From Paraburkholderia ginsengisoli NBRC 100965 (GTDB taxonomy: Bacteria; Pseudomonadota; Gammaproteobacteria; Burkholderiales; Burkholderiaceae): a stretch of DNA of 64,000 nt. This document shows, in pieces, positions 35,293-45,184 of this stretch (position 1 is its first letter; each line of letters opens with the position of its first letter). The DNA lies in NCBI RefSeq assembly GCF_000739735.1, contig NZ_BBJF01000005.1:248001-312000 (forward strand), given 5' to 3'. A program made the position numbers and the translations under genes. Under the pieces are notes generated by a model. That model had not been told where the DNA came from, ran no database searches, and worked only from the letters and a program-made list of their open reading frames with translations.

Positions 35293-35421
35293 GCTCGGTA
35301 TTCGGCATCGAGCACTCCGGATGTTGTTGGGACCGGAAACGTCGTTCGATCGTTACGGACGTGTTCGGGTAGGGGCGGCGGCTCTTTGCCCGAACAATGT
35401 TCAATCATTGGCAAGACAGAA

Positions 35422-35646
35422 ATGGACCTGTGGATTCAACCTTGCACACCCTGCGCCAATCTCTACGGGGAATCGGCCGCTACGCCTCCACACCAAGACC
35501 TCACGCTTAGCGGTGCCGGCGCGGTAGTGGATGCACAAGTCGAAGAGCACTACACGTGCGTACGATGCCGCGCTGTATTTGCGCGAATACTTGCGGGACC
35601 GTCGACGCGTCAGATCTGGATGCTGTTGAACGCCGGGCAGCATTGA
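35422..35646 (+). CDS. Small zinc-ribbon-like protein with two CxxC motifs
   Basis: A 74-residue protein with CTPC at 7-10 and CVRC near 46-49, a spacing suited to one metal site, probably zinc. It begins MDLWIQP and ends QIWMLLNAGQH. The frame opens at a TTG at 35386, but the ATG at 35422 gives the more natural start. Role unknown; small proteins of this form in Burkholderia are poorly studied. Confidence 0.6.
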   Translation: MDLWIQPCTPCANLYGESAATPPHQDLTLSGAGAVVDAQVEEHYTCVRCRAVFARILAGPSTRQIWMLLNAGQH

Positions 35647-35831
35647 TTTGCGGGCGGCGAAGTTCACATCCGGTCCTTCCCGCCACGCCGATCCACTTTT
35701 GTTATCACCCCCTCCAATACTCGAATTGTTAGCGCATCGCCCCGCCCGTATATTGGCTGCACGTCAGCACAGACAGCAGCGCACAACAACATACAGGCAC
35801 GCCTGCCCAGGCGGCCCACAGGAGCACAGCG

Positions 35832-36584
35832 ATGAACAGAATCGATCTGGAGGGGCGCGTCGTCGCCATTACCGGCGGCGCGCGCGGTATCGGCTACGCG
35901 GTGGCGCAGCGCGCATTGAACTCGGGCGCGTCGGTCGCGTTGTGGGACATCGACAGCGAGCGCCTCGCGCGCAGCCAGCGCGAATTGAGCGAGCTGGGTA
36001 AAGTCACCGCGATCACGGTCGAACTGACCCAGGAAGCCGCGGTTGCCCAGGCGGTCACACAAACGGTCGCCGAGCACGGCGCGATCGACGTGCTGATCAA
36101 TTGCGCGGGCATCACCGGCGGTAACGGCACGACGTGGGAACTGGAGCCTGACGTCTGGCGCCGCGTGATCGACGTGAATCTGATCGGCCCTTATCTGACC
36201 TGCCGCGCGGTGGTGCCGCAAATGCTCAAGCAGGGCTACGGGCGGATCGTCAATATCGCGTCAGTGGCGGGCAAGGAAGGCAACCCGAATGCCTCGCACT
36301 ACAGCGCATCGAAGGCGGGGCTGATCGGTCTGACCAAGTCGCTCGGCAAAGAGCTGGCGACAAAAAACATTCTCGTCAACGCGGTCACGCCGGCCGCGGC
36401 GAAAACCGAAATCTTCGATTCGATGTCGCAACAGCACATCGACTACATGCTCTCGAAGATTCCGATGAACCGCTTCCTGCTGCCGGAAGAAGCGGCGTCC
36501 CTGATCTTGTGGCTGTCCTCGGAAGATTGCGCGTTCAGCACCGGCTCGGTGTTCGACCTGTCCGGCGGACGCGCCACTTACTGA
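35832..36584 (+). CDS. SDR oxidoreductase, probable 2-keto-3-deoxy-L-rhamnonate 4-dehydrogenase
   Basis: A 250-residue short-chain dehydrogenase: TGGARGIG cofactor loop at 16-23, NCAG (INCAGIT), catalytic Ser in IASVAG and YSASK (Y-x-x-x-K) near 156-160. In the non-phosphorylated L-rhamnose pathway the fifth enzyme oxidises 2-keto-3-deoxy-L-rhamnonate at C4; the enzyme of this block closest to that, by being an SDR distinct from the 1-dehydrogenase, is this one. The sequence fits members of that class (VAQRALNSGASVALWDID) but the substrate is inferred from the cluster. It is separated from the dehydratase by 368 bases. Confidence 0.7.
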   Translation: MNRIDLEGRVVAITGGARGIGYAVAQRALNSGASVALWDIDSERLARSQRELSELGKVTAITVELTQEAAVAQAVTQTVAEHGAIDVLINCAGITGGNGTTWELEPDVWRRVIDVNLIGPYLTCRAVVPQMLKQGYGRIVNIASVAGKEGNPNASHYSASKAGLIGLTKSLGKELATKNILVNAVTPAAAKTEIFDSMSQQHIDYMLSKIPMNRFLLPEEAASLILWLSSEDCAFSTGSVFDLSGGRATY

Positions 36585-36952
36585 GCGCGGGTGGCGGCAA
36601 CGAAGCGCCGAACGAGCGCCATCTGAGCGCCCCCTGAGCGCCAACACCGCAGCCGCAGACACGACGAGACCGACACGCGGAGCCGCCTCGCGCGAGTTCC
36701 GCGAAGGAGACGACATGGACCCGTACGCGTCTGTTTCACGCGAGGTGAGCGACGGCAACGCAACGCGCCGCGCGCTTTTGCGGGCCGCGTCGGGCGATGC
36801 GCTCGCCCGGCGGCCCGGCCGGCAGGAGATTGCACCGCGCCGCCGCTCACCGCCGCGCGCGCCGCAACGCAGCTTTCCCAAACCTACTGCATCGCGCCTG
36901 CCAGGCGCACTGTCGACTGCACGTTCGACGCATCCCTAACGGAGCCCCTTTC
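36585..36952. other. Spacer within the rhamnose cluster, no gene recognised
   Basis: 368 bases between the two rhamnose genes. The minus-strand frame here is Arg-rich and lacks any pattern. GAAGGAGACGACATG at about 36703-36717 looks like a ribosome site and start, but the frame it opens soon reads into the next gene's upstream without family features. Confidence 0.4.
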
Positions 36953-38131
36953 ATGGCCATGCCTACTATCCGGCACGTGCGTGCCTTCATCGTTCGCGGC
37001 GGCGGTGCGGATTATCACGATCAGCCCGGCGGACACTGGATCGACGATCACATCGCGACCCCGATGGCGCGTTATCCCGAGTATCGCCAGAGCCGCCAGT
37101 CGTTCGGTATCAACGTGCTCGGCACGCTGGTGGTGGAAATCGAGGCGAGCGACGGCACGGTCGGCTTCGCGGTGACGACCGGCGGCGAGATCGGCGCGTT
37201 CATCGTCGAGAAACATCTCGCGCGTTTTCTCGAAGGACAGCTCGTCACCGACATCGAGAAGATGTGGGATCAGATGTACTTCTCGACGCTGTACTACGGT
37301 CGTAAAGGCGTGGTGCTGAATACGATCTCGGGGGTCGACCTCGCGCTGTGGGACCTGCTCGCGAAAGTGCGCAAGGAACCGGTGTACCAGCTATTGGGCG
37401 GCCCTGTGCGCGACGAGCTGGTGTTTTACGCGACCGGCGCGCGGCCCGATCTCGCGAAGGAGATGGGCTTCATCGGCGGCAAGCTGCCTTTGCAGCATGG
37501 TCCCGCCGAAGGCGAAGCGGGTCTGAAGCAGAACCTGGAAAAGCTCGCGGACATGCGCAGCCGCGTCGGCGACGACTTCTGGCTGATGTACGACTGCTGG
37601 ATGAGCCTCGACGTGCGCTACGCGACGCGGCTCGCACAAGGGGCGCACGAATACGGGCTGAAATGGATCGAAGAGTGTCTGCCGCCCGACGACTACTGGG
37701 GTTACGCCGAACTGCGCCGCAACGTGCCACGCGGCATGATGGTGTCCACCGGCGAACACGAGGCGACGCGCTGGGGCTTCCGCATGCTGCTGGAAATGGA
37801 GTGTTGCGATCTGATCCAGCCGGACGTCGGCTGGTGCGGCGGCATCACCGAACTCATCAAGATTTCCGCGCTGGCCGATGCGCACAACGTGATGGTGGTG
37901 CCGCATGGGTCGTCGGTGTACAGCTATCACTTTGTCGTCACGCGGCACAACTCGCCGTTCGCCGAGTTCCTGATGATGGCGCCGAAGGCCGACGAAGTCG
38001 TGCCGATGTTCACGCCGCTTCTGCTCGACGAACCGGTGCCGGTGAATGGCCGGATGAAGGTGCCGGACACGCCGGGCTTCGGCGTGAGATTGAATCCCGA
38101 ATGTGCTTTGGTGCGGCCTTATCCGCGTTGA
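36953..38131 (+). CDS. rhmD: L-rhamnonate dehydratase
   Basis: Dehydrates L-rhamnonate to 2-keto-3-deoxy-L-rhamnonate; an enolase-superfamily enzyme needing Mg. The 392-residue protein follows RhmD closely: [68 protein letters not shown] (metal-binding Asp), [33 protein letters not shown] and the [11 protein letters not shown] histidine. The ATG at 36953 starts MAMPTIRHV. It lies 60 bases before the rhamnose 1-dehydrogenase start. Confidence 0.93.
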   Translation: MAMPTIRHVRAFIVRGGGADYHDQPGGHWIDDHIATPMARYPEYRQSRQSFGINVLGTLVVEIEASDGTVGFAVTTGGEIGAFIVEKHLARFLEGQLVTDIEKMWDQMYFSTLYYGRKGVVLNTISGVDLALWDLLAKVRKEPVYQLLGGPVRDELVFYATGARPDLAKEMGFIGGKLPLQHGPAEGEAGLKQNLEKLADMRSRVGDDFWLMYDCWMSLDVRYATRLAQGAHEYGLKWIEECLPPDDYWGYAELRRNVPRGMMVSTGEHEATRWGFRMLLEMECCDLIQPDVGWCGGITELIKISALADAHNVMVVPHGSSVYSYHFVVTRHNSPFAEFLMMAPKADEVVPMFTPLLLDEPVPVNGRMKVPDTPGFGVRLNPECALVRPYPR

Positions 38132-38191
38132 ACGCGCGCGGGCTTCACGTCGATGCGCGCGGTATCGATGACCCCAACACAGGAGAATGAC

Positions 38192-38974
38192 GTGCTGCTC
38201 AAGGACAAGGTCGTGATCGTCACCGGCGGTTCGCGTGGCATCGGCCGCGCGATCGCGGTCGCGTGTGCCACCGAAGGCGCGGACGTGGCGATCAATTACT
38301 GGGGCGATAACGACGCATCCTATGGACGCCGCTCCGCCGTCGCGGAAGTGGTCGAAGAAATCGAAGCGCTGGGGCGGCGTGTGATTGCGGTGGAGGGCGA
38401 CGTCGCCGCGCGCGAGACGGGTCAGGAACTCGTGCGTCACACCGTCGAAGCGTTCGGCAAGGTCGACGTGCTCGCGAGCAATGCCGGCATCTGTCCGTTC
38501 CACGCGTTTCTCGACATGCCGGCGCAAGTGCTGGAATCCACAGTGGCGGTCAATCTGAACGGCGCGTTCTACGTCACGCAAGCCGCCGCGCAACAGATGA
38601 AGCAGCAGGGCACCGGCGGCGCGATCGTCGCGACGAGTTCGATCAGCGCGTTAGTGGGAGGTGGCATGCAGACGCATTACACGCCGACCAAAGCGGGCGT
38701 GCATTCGCTGATGCAGTCGTGCGCGGTGGCGTTGGGGCCGTACGGCATTCGCTGCAATTCGGTGATGCCGGGCACCATCGCAACCGATCTGAATGCGGAA
38801 GACCTCGCCGACGAAGCGAAGAAAGCCTACTTCGAAAAGCGCATTCCGCTCGGCCGTCTGGGCCGCCCGGAAGACGTCGCCGATTGCGTGGTGTTCCTCG
38901 CGTCGGAGCGCGCGGGGTATGTGACGGGGGCCGCGTTGCTGGTCGACGGCGGTCTGTTCGTCAACTTGCAATAG
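38192..38974 (+). CDS. L-rhamnose 1-dehydrogenase (SDR)
   Basis: Oxidises L-rhamnose to L-rhamnono-lactone with NAD(P). The 260-residue protein has TGGSRGIG, SNAGICPFHAFLDMP, SSISALVGGGMQTHYTPTKAG (Ser and Tyr-x-x-x-Lys) and the ending LLVDGGLFVNLQ, which I recall as typical of known L-rhamnose dehydrogenases (first enzyme, LRA1, of the oxidative pathway). I chose the GTG at 38192 because CAGGAG stands six bases upstream and the length then fits; an ATG at 38168 is in frame. It ends 15 bases before the convergent LysR gene. Confidence 0.88.
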   Translation: MLLKDKVVIVTGGSRGIGRAIAVACATEGADVAINYWGDNDASYGRRSAVAEVVEEIEALGRRVIAVEGDVAARETGQELVRHTVEAFGKVDVLASNAGICPFHAFLDMPAQVLESTVAVNLNGAFYVTQAAAQQMKQQGTGGAIVATSSISALVGGGMQTHYTPTKAGVHSLMQSCAVALGPYGIRCNSVMPGTIATDLNAEDLADEAKKAYFEKRIPLGRLGRPEDVADCVVFLASERAGYVTGAALLVDGGLFVNLQ

Positions 38975-38989
38975 CGCGCGATGCCGCTT

Positions 38990-40012
38990 TCAATTCACCG
39001 GTACCGACACTGGCGCGATCGGCGTGTCCGGCGTGTCCGGCGCGGACAACGTGGCGAGGTCGTCGCCGTCGTGGGCGAGCTTGCGCGAGAAACCGCGCAA
39101 CAGGTCGATGAAACGCAACGCCGGTTCGGCGAGCGCTTCTTCCTTGCGGGTGAGAATGCCGAAGCCCGCGAGACTCTTGCCGATTTCGAGCGGCAACGCG
39201 ACCAGCAGCTTGCCGCGCAAATGATCGCGTACGACCGACTCGGGCAGCATCGCAACCGCATCGTAATTCTCCAGCAGTTGCAGCGTCGCGAAGATCGACG
39301 CGCATTCGGTCAGGTTGACCGGCGTGGCGAGTCCCGCGCGCGCGAGTTCTTCCTCGAACAGCACACGCGCCGGACTGGTCACGGGTTGCGCGACCCACGG
39401 CCAGTCCACCAGTTCGGGCAGCGTGATGCGTGTGCGTTGCGCGAGCGGATGCACCGAACGCACGACCAGCAGCAGCGTTTCGCGCGCGAGCGGCTCGAAA
39501 CTGAAGTCGTTGTGTTGCAGCGGACTGGTCAGGCGGCCCAGCGCGAGATCCACTTCGCGGCGATGCAGCAACTGGACGACCTGGTCGCTGGTTTCGCCGA
39601 GAATGCGCACATTGAGCAACGGGCTTTCGGTCTTCAGCGCGGCCACCGACATCGCCAGCAGATCGGGTGCGGCGCCCATGATCGCGCCGACGGTCAATTG
39701 CCCGTGGCCGCCCCGGCGTTTGACGTCGAGGTCTTCGGCGAAGCGGGTCAGTTCGGCCAGCGCGCGCCTCGCGTAAGCGAGCGTGACGACGCCAAGCGGC
39801 GTGGGTGTCATGCCGCGCGCGTTGCGTTCGAACAGCAGGAAGCCGAACGCTTCTTCGATGTCGCCGAGCATGCGGCTCGCGCTCGGCTGCGCAACGTTGA
39901 CGGCCTCGGCGGCCTGATGGAGATTGCGCGCGTCGTCGAGCGCGACGAGCAATGCGAGGTGTTTGAACTTGAGCCGGTTGACGAGTGCGACGGCAGCTGA
40001 ATATTGGCTCAT
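38990..40012 (-). CDS. LysR-family regulator of the rhamnose cluster
   Basis: A 340-residue LysR regulator: helix-turn-helix at about 20-80 (HLALLVALDDARNLHQAAEAVNVAQPSASR) and a two-lobed effector domain (VGAIMGAAPDLL, LALGRLTSPL). The DNA-binding part resembles GbpR-type sugar-locus regulators. It is placed between the enzyme genes on its left and the mutarotase gene on its right, and transcribed away from the latter. An inverted repeat at 40045-40063 between them is a likely LysR box. The inducer is probably rhamnose or a pathway intermediate, which is inferred. Confidence 0.85.
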   Translation of the reverse strand: MSQYSAAVALVNRLKFKHLALLVALDDARNLHQAAEAVNVAQPSASRMLGDIEEAFGFLLFERNARGMTPTPLGVVTLAYARRALAELTRFAEDLDVKRRGGHGQLTVGAIMGAAPDLLAMSVAALKTESPLLNVRILGETSDQVVQLLHRREVDLALGRLTSPLQHNDFSFEPLARETLLLVVRSVHPLAQRTRITLPELVDWPWVAQPVTSPARVLFEEELARAGLATPVNLTECASIFATLQLLENYDAVAMLPESVVRDHLRGKLLVALPLEIGKSLAGFGILTRKEEALAEPALRFIDLLRGFSRKLAHDGDDLATLSAPDTPDTPIAPVSVPVN

Positions 40013-40044
40013 GGTCCGGGGTGCGATTCGGTTTGTGGATCGCC

Positions 40045-40063
40045 CAATCCCAACTACGGATTG
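40045..40063. promoter_or_regulatory. Probable LysR box between lysR gene and rhaM
   Basis: CAATCC-caactac-GGATTG, a perfect inverted repeat that contains ATC-N9-GAT and so the T-N11-A core typical of LysR sites. It lies 33 bases before the LysR gene start and 80 bases before rhaM, ideal for control of both. Confidence 0.6.
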
Positions 40064-40143
40064 AGTTGCTATCGACGCAGGAATTATAGTCGCATCAGAC
40101 GCTTCTCCGGAAAGCGCCCCGATACGACGGGAGACAGGCCGCA

Positions 40144-40467
40144 ATGGAAACAATCGCTTTCCGCATGGTGCTCAACCCCGGCATGCGCGAGGAGTACGAA
40201 CGACGTCACTCGCAGATCTGGCCCGAGCTGGTTGACGCGTTGCACAACGCCGGGGTGCGCGACTACCGGATTTTCTTCGACCCGGAGTCGAACCATCTTT
40301 TCGCCATGCTGACGCGGACCTCCAGTCACACGATGGACGCCCTCCCGCAACTCGACGTGATGCGCAAATGGTGGGACTACATGGCCGACATCATGCAGAC
40401 CGCGCCGGATCACACGCCGCTTCAGCAGTCGCTCGAACCGGTCTTTCATTTGAATTCGCTGAGCTGA
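40144..40467 (+). CDS. rhaM: L-rhamnose mutarotase
   Basis: A 107-residue enzyme that interconverts the alpha and beta anomers of L-rhamnose. [27 protein letters not shown] and the WWDYMADIM segment are the family's conserved parts; His22 and the Trp pair line the sugar site in known structures. In Rhizobium the same gene, rhaU, lies in the rhamnose transport operon. It is first in the rightward operon and 63 bases from the lactonase gene. Confidence 0.9.
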   Translation: METIAFRMVLNPGMREEYERRHSQIWPELVDALHNAGVRDYRIFFDPESNHLFAMLTRTSSHTMDALPQLDVMRKWWDYMADIMQTAPDHTPLQQSLEPVFHLNSLS

Positions 40468-40530
40468 CAGTTCACCGCGTTACCACGTTGCCTGAATTCT
40501 GAGTGGCCTTCACTGGACGGAGAGTGCTGC

Positions 40531-41424
40531 ATGCAGGTTGTCGATTCGCATATCCATCTGTGGGATCTGAAGACGCATCGCTATCCGTGGCTGGAAAACC
40601 CCGGCGTGTCGTTCGTCGGCGACGCGCGCGATCTGAAGCACGACTACCTGCTCGATGATCTGCTGGGCGAAGCGGGCGATATCGATGTACTGAAGCTGGT
40701 GCACGTCGAAGCGAATCACGATCCCGCCGATCCCGTCGAAGAAACGCGCTGGCTGCAATCCATTGCGGATCGCGCGGACTCGCGCGGCATGCCGAATGCG
40801 ATCGTCGCCGCGGTCGATCTGTCCGCGCCGAATGCGCCCGCCTTGCTCGAAGCGCACGCGTCGTTCGCCAATACGCGTGGCATCCGGCAGATCCTGAATG
40901 TGCATGAGAACAAACTGTTCGATTACGTCGGCCGTCATTTCATGCGCGAACCGCAATGGCGTGAACACGTCACGCTGCTGCGCCGCCATGACCTGTCGTT
41001 CGATCTGCAACTGTACCCGTCGCAGATGGAAGAGGCCGCTGCGCTCGCGCGCGCTCACGCAGACACGCTTTTCATCGTCAACCATGCGGGCATGTTCGTG
41101 GACCGCAGCAGCGTCGCCGGGTATCGCGCATGGCGCGACGGCATGCGTTTGCTTGCGGGGTGCCGCAATATCGTCGTAAAGATCAGCGGACTCGCGATGT
41201 TCGATCATCGCTGGACCGTCGAAAGCCTGCGGCCTTACGTGCTCGAAACGATCGACACGTTCGGCGTGGAGCGCGCGATGTTCGCGTCGAACTTTCCGGT
41301 CGACCGGCTGTTCGGCTCGTATGCGGACTTGTGGCATGCGTATGCGGCGATTGTCGACGGCGCGAGCGTCGCGGAAAAGGAAGCGCTGTTTCGCCGGAAT
41401 GCCGAGCGGTGCTACCGCATCTGA
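40531..41424 (+). CDS. L-rhamnono-lactonase (amidohydrolase-2 family)
   Basis: Hydrolyses L-rhamnono-1,4-lactone to L-rhamnonate, the second step of the oxidative pathway. The 297-residue protein has the metal-site start VDSHIHLWD (His7, His9), [16 protein letters not shown] (metal His), [11 protein letters not shown] and FASNFPVDR (Asp). These fit the TIM-barrel lactonases of the L-fuconolactonase/rhamnonolactonase group. The sugar specificity is inferred from its neighbours. It lies between rhaM and the transporter genes. Confidence 0.85.
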   Translation: MQVVDSHIHLWDLKTHRYPWLENPGVSFVGDARDLKHDYLLDDLLGEAGDIDVLKLVHVEANHDPADPVEETRWLQSIADRADSRGMPNAIVAAVDLSAPNAPALLEAHASFANTRGIRQILNVHENKLFDYVGRHFMREPQWREHVTLLRRHDLSFDLQLYPSQMEEAAALARAHADTLFIVNHAGMFVDRSSVAGYRAWRDGMRLLAGCRNIVVKISGLAMFDHRWTVESLRPYVLETIDTFGVERAMFASNFPVDRLFGSYADLWHAYAAIVDGASVAEKEALFRRNAERCYRI

Positions 41425-41497
41425 CGTCGCATCAGACGCCTCACGGACGCCACCCGCACGCACCCCGAACGCGAATAAAGAAAGAAGGAGACAGGCA

Positions 41498-43027
41498 GTG
41501 CAGCAACCCACATCCGCTGTGCCGAGGCTCGAACTACGGCATGCGAGTAAATCATTCGGCCGCGTGCGAGCACTCTCCGACGGCGACCTCGCGCTGTGGC
41601 CTGGCGAAGTACATGCGCTGCTCGGCGAGAACGGCGCGGGCAAGTCGACGGTCGTGAAGATTCTCGCGGGCGTGCATCAGCCGGACGCCGGCGAACTGCT
41701 GGTGGACGGCGCAGCGCGCCGCTTCGCGACGCCCGCCGAAGCGCGCGACGCGGGACTCGCGGTGATCTATCAGGAACCGACGCTGTTCTTCGATCTGTCG
41801 ATTGCGGAAAACATCTTCATGGGACGGCAGCCGGTCGACCGGATTGGCCGCATTCAATACGACGCGATGCGTCGCGAAGTGGACGGCCTGCTCGCGTCGC
41901 TCGGCGTCGATCTGCGCGCGGATCAACTGGTGCGCGGTTTGTCGATTGCCGATCAGCAGGTGATCGAGATTGCCAAGGCGTTGTCGCTGAACGCCAACGT
42001 GCTGATCATGGACGAGCCCACCGCCGCGCTGTCGCTGCCCGAGGTGGAGCGGCTCTTCGCAATCGTGCGCAAGCTGCGCGAGCGCGACGTCGCGATCCTG
42101 TTCATCACACACCGGCTCGACGAAGTATTCGCGCTGACACAACGCGTGACGATCATGCGCGACGGCGCGAAAGTGTTCGACGGACTGACCGCCGATCTCA
42201 CCACCGAGTCGATCGTCGCGAAGATGGTCGGCCGCGATCTGGAGACGTTCTATCCGAAGGCCGACTGCATGCCCGGCGAGACTCGCCTGTCGGTGAGGGG
42301 CCTCACGCGCATCGGTGTGTTCAAGGACATTTCGTTTGACGTGCGCGCGGGCGAGATCGTCGCGCTGGCCGGCCTCGTCGGCGCGGGCCGCAGCGAAGTC
42401 GCGCGAGCGATCTTCGGCATCGACCCGCTCGACGCCGGTGAAGTCTGGATTGGCGGTGAACGTCTCACTACGGGCCGGCCCGCCGCGGCAGTGCGCGCCG
42501 GTCTCGCGCTGGTGCCGGAGGACCGTCGCCAGCAGGGGCTCGCGCTGGAACTGAGCATCGCGCGCAATGCGTCGATGACGGTGCTCGGAAGACTCGTCAA
42601 ACACGGTCTGATCTCGACGCGCAGCGAGACGGACCTCGCCAACCGGTGGGGCACGCGTTTGCGTCTGAAAGCGGGCGATCCCAACGCGCCGGTCGGCACG
42701 CTCTCGGGCGGCAACCAGCAGAAGGTCGTGCTCGGCAAGTGGCTCGCCACCGGCCCGAAGGTGCTGATCATCGACGAACCTACGCGCGGCATCGACGTCG
42801 GCGCGAAAGCCGAGGTGTATAGCGCGCTCGCCGAACTGGTGCGCGACGGCATGGCCGTACTGATGATTTCGAGCGAGCTGCCCGAAGTGCTCGGCATGGC
42901 CGATCGCGTGCTGGTGATGCACGAAGGGCGTATCAGCGCGGATATAGCGCGCGCCGATGCCGACGAGGAGCGCATCATGGGCGCCGCGCTCGGACAATCG
43001 CTTCCACCGTTGGGAGCCGCCGCATGA
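41498..43027 (+). CDS. rhaT: Rhamnose ABC transporter, ATP-binding protein
   Basis: A 509-residue double-ATPase of the carbohydrate (CUT2) transporter family. First ATPase: GENGAGKST at 43-51, [12 protein letters not shown]; second: GLVGAGRSE and [15 protein letters not shown], then [12 protein letters not shown]. The altered second Walker A is normal in this group. The start is GTG at 41498 with AAGGAG seven bases upstream; there is no near ATG. Its stop overlaps the permease start by four bases, so translation is coupled. Confidence 0.9.
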   Translation: MQQPTSAVPRLELRHASKSFGRVRALSDGDLALWPGEVHALLGENGAGKSTVVKILAGVHQPDAGELLVDGAARRFATPAEARDAGLAVIYQEPTLFFDLSIAENIFMGRQPVDRIGRIQYDAMRREVDGLLASLGVDLRADQLVRGLSIADQQVIEIAKALSLNANVLIMDEPTAALSLPEVERLFAIVRKLRERDVAILFITHRLDEVFALTQRVTIMRDGAKVFDGLTADLTTESIVAKMVGRDLETFYPKADCMPGETRLSVRGLTRIGVFKDISFDVRAGEIVALAGLVGAGRSEVARAIFGIDPLDAGEVWIGGERLTTGRPAAAVRAGLALVPEDRRQQGLALELSIARNASMTVLGRLVKHGLISTRSETDLANRWGTRLRLKAGDPNAPVGTLSGGNQQKVVLGKWLATGPKVLIIDEPTRGIDVGAKAEVYSALAELVRDGMAVLMISSELPEVLGMADRVLVMHEGRISADIARADADEERIMGAALGQSLPPLGAAA

Positions 43028-44082
43028 TGCGCCATTCGTCGACTCATCCCGCGCCGGTGCAGCCGCCGCTACCGAAACGCACTGCCAGCTCGCCCGGCGG
43101 CTTCGTCGCGACTCTCGCGAAGAGCCGCGAGACCACGCTGTTCGTCGTGCTGATCCTGCTGATCGCGGGCACGGGGCTCGCCAGGCCGCAGTTCCTGAAT
43201 CTGCAGAATCTGCGCGACGTGCTGCTGAACGTGTCGATCATCAGCTTGCTGACGGCCGGCATGACGGTGGTGATTCTGATGCGGCATATCGATCTGTCGG
43301 TCGGCTCGACGGTCGGCATCAGCGCGTACGCGGTCGGCAGTCTGTACGTCGCGTTTCCCCATATGCCGGTGCTGGTCGCGCTGGCGGCGGGGCTCGCGAT
43401 CGGGCTCGTCGCGGGCGGCATCAACGCGCTGCTGGTGGCAGTAGGTCGCGTGCCCTCGCTGGTCGCGACGCTCTCCACGCTGTACATCTTTCGCGGCGCG
43501 GATTACGCATGGGTGCACGGCGGCCAGATCAACGCGACGAGTCTGCCCGACGCGTATTCGCATCTCGCCACGGGCACGCTGCTCGGTATCCCGAACCTCG
43601 CGCTGATCGCGCTCGTCGTGCTGGTCGGCCTCGCCGTGTACCTGAAGCAGTTTCGCGGCGGCCGCGAGCACTACGCGATCGGCTCGAATCCGGAAGCCGC
43701 GCGTCTCGCTGGCGTGAATGTCGAGCGCCGCGTGATGTCGGGCTTTCTGTTGTCCGGTGCGATTGCCGGTTTCGCGGGCGCGTTGTGGCTGGCCCGTTTC
43801 GGCACCGTCGACGCGAGCACCGCGAAGGGCATCGAATTGCAGGTGGTCGCGGCGGCGGTGGTCGGCAGCGTCGCGATCACGGGGGGCGTCGGCACGATAC
43901 TCGGCGCGACGCTTGGCGCGCTCGTGCTCGGTGTGATCAGCATCGCGCTGGTCGTGCTGCACGTGTCGCCGTTCTGGGAGCAGGCGATCGAAGGCGCGTT
44001 GATCGTCGCCGCGATCACCGCCGATACGTTGCTGGCCCGCTCCGTCGCCAAACGCATGATGAGGAAACGCGATCATGGCTAA
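43024..44082 (+). CDS. rhaP: Rhamnose ABC transporter, permease 1
   Basis: A 352-residue membrane protein of the CUT2 permease family (about 8-10 segments), with the conserved [18 protein letters not shown] region and [19 protein letters not shown] loop that contacts the ATPase. It overlaps the ATPase gene by 4 bases (ATGA) and the second permease gene by 8 bases. The first 35 residues form a hydrophilic Pro/Ser-rich extension. Confidence 0.9.
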   Translation: MMRHSSTHPAPVQPPLPKRTASSPGGFVATLAKSRETTLFVVLILLIAGTGLARPQFLNLQNLRDVLLNVSIISLLTAGMTVVILMRHIDLSVGSTVGISAYAVGSLYVAFPHMPVLVALAAGLAIGLVAGGINALLVAVGRVPSLVATLSTLYIFRGADYAWVHGGQINATSLPDAYSHLATGTLLGIPNLALIALVVLVGLAVYLKQFRGGREHYAIGSNPEAARLAGVNVERRVMSGFLLSGAIAGFAGALWLARFGTVDASTAKGIELQVVAAAVVGSVAITGGVGTILGATLGALVLGVISIALVVLHVSPFWEQAIEGALIVAAITADTLLARSVAKRMMRKRDHG

Positions 44083-45097
44083 ACCCGATTCCGCGCTGCT
44101 CACGCGCAAACGCGAAACGCCGTTGCAATGGGAAGTGTTGCTGGTGGTTGTGCTGATACTGTCGCTCGGTCTGGGACGCTGGCTGTCGCCGGTGTTTCTC
44201 ACGGGTGCGAATCTGAGCAACGTCCTGGCCGACCTGACTGAGATCGCGTTGATGGCGCTGCCGATGACGCTCATCATCGTGGCCGCCGAAATCGATCTGT
44301 CGGTCGCGTCGGTGTTGGGCGCGTCGAGCGCGTTGATGGGCGTGCTGTGGCACATGGGCTTGCCGATGCCGGTCGTGATCGGACTCGTGCTGATAGCCGG
44401 CGCATTGGCCGGCCTGCTGAACGGGCTCGTGATCGTCAAGCTCAATCTCCCTTCGCTCGCGGTGACCATCGGTACGCTCGCGCTGTTTCGCGGTCTTGCG
44501 TACGTGCTGCTCGGCGACCAGGCGGTGGCCGATTTCCCGCCGGCCTACACGGCGTTCGGCATGGACACGTTGGGCGCGAGCTTCATTCCGCTGCCATTCG
44601 TGATCGTGATCGTCGGCGCGGTGCTGTTCACCGTGCTGCTGCAATCCACCGCGTTCGGCCGCAGCCTCTATGCGATCGGCGCGAATCCGACCGCCGCCGC
44701 GTTCTCCGGCATCGAAGTCGCGAAGATCCGGTTGCGTCTGTTCGTACTGTCCGGCGTGGTGAGCGCGCTGGCGGGTGTCGTCTACACGCTGCGCTTTACC
44801 AGCGCACGCGGCGACAACGGCGAAGGCTTCGAGCTGTCGGTGATCGCGGCGGTGCTGTTCGGCGGCGTGAGCATCTTCGGCGGACGCGGTTCGATGATCG
44901 GCGTGCTGCTGTCGCTGCTGATCATCGGCGTGCTGAAAAATGCGTTGACGCTCGACGACGTGTCCAGCGAAACGCTGACCGTCGTCACTGGCGTGCTGCT
45001 GCTGGCGTCGGTGCTGATCCCGAACCTGGTCGCCCGCTGGCGTGCCGCGCGCGACCGGCGCTTCATCGCGAAGTCGGCGGCTCCTTCATCTTCATAA
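44075..45097 (+). CDS. rhaQ: Rhamnose ABC transporter, permease 2
   Basis: A 340-residue CUT2-type permease. ALPMTLIIVAAEIDLSVASVLG and AIGANPTAAAFSGIEVAKIR are the same family landmarks as in permease 1, and the pair would form a heterodimeric channel. It overlaps RhaP's gene by 8 bases and is followed after 87 bases by the binding protein gene. Permease names RhaP/RhaQ follow the Rhizobium rhaSTPQ system; which of the two is which is by order. Confidence 0.9.
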   Translation: MAKPDSALLTRKRETPLQWEVLLVVVLILSLGLGRWLSPVFLTGANLSNVLADLTEIALMALPMTLIIVAAEIDLSVASVLGASSALMGVLWHMGLPMPVVIGLVLIAGALAGLLNGLVIVKLNLPSLAVTIGTLALFRGLAYVLLGDQAVADFPPAYTAFGMDTLGASFIPLPFVIVIVGAVLFTVLLQSTAFGRSLYAIGANPTAAAFSGIEVAKIRLRLFVLSGVVSALAGVVYTLRFTSARGDNGEGFELSVIAAVLFGGVSIFGGRGSMIGVLLSLLIIGVLKNALTLDDVSSETLTVVTGVLLLASVLIPNLVARWRAARDRRFIAKSAAPSSS

Positions 45098-45184
45098 CGT
45101 TGTCCTAAGCGGTCTGCAAAGAGAAAGTCCAACAACCGATAACCCGGACACCACCACGTCCAACAACAAGGCAGGAGACACTTC

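Noticed and set aside
43069..44469. 466-codon minus-strand frame across the permease genes
   Set aside because: Antisense to both rhamnose permeases and low in complexity; a shadow.
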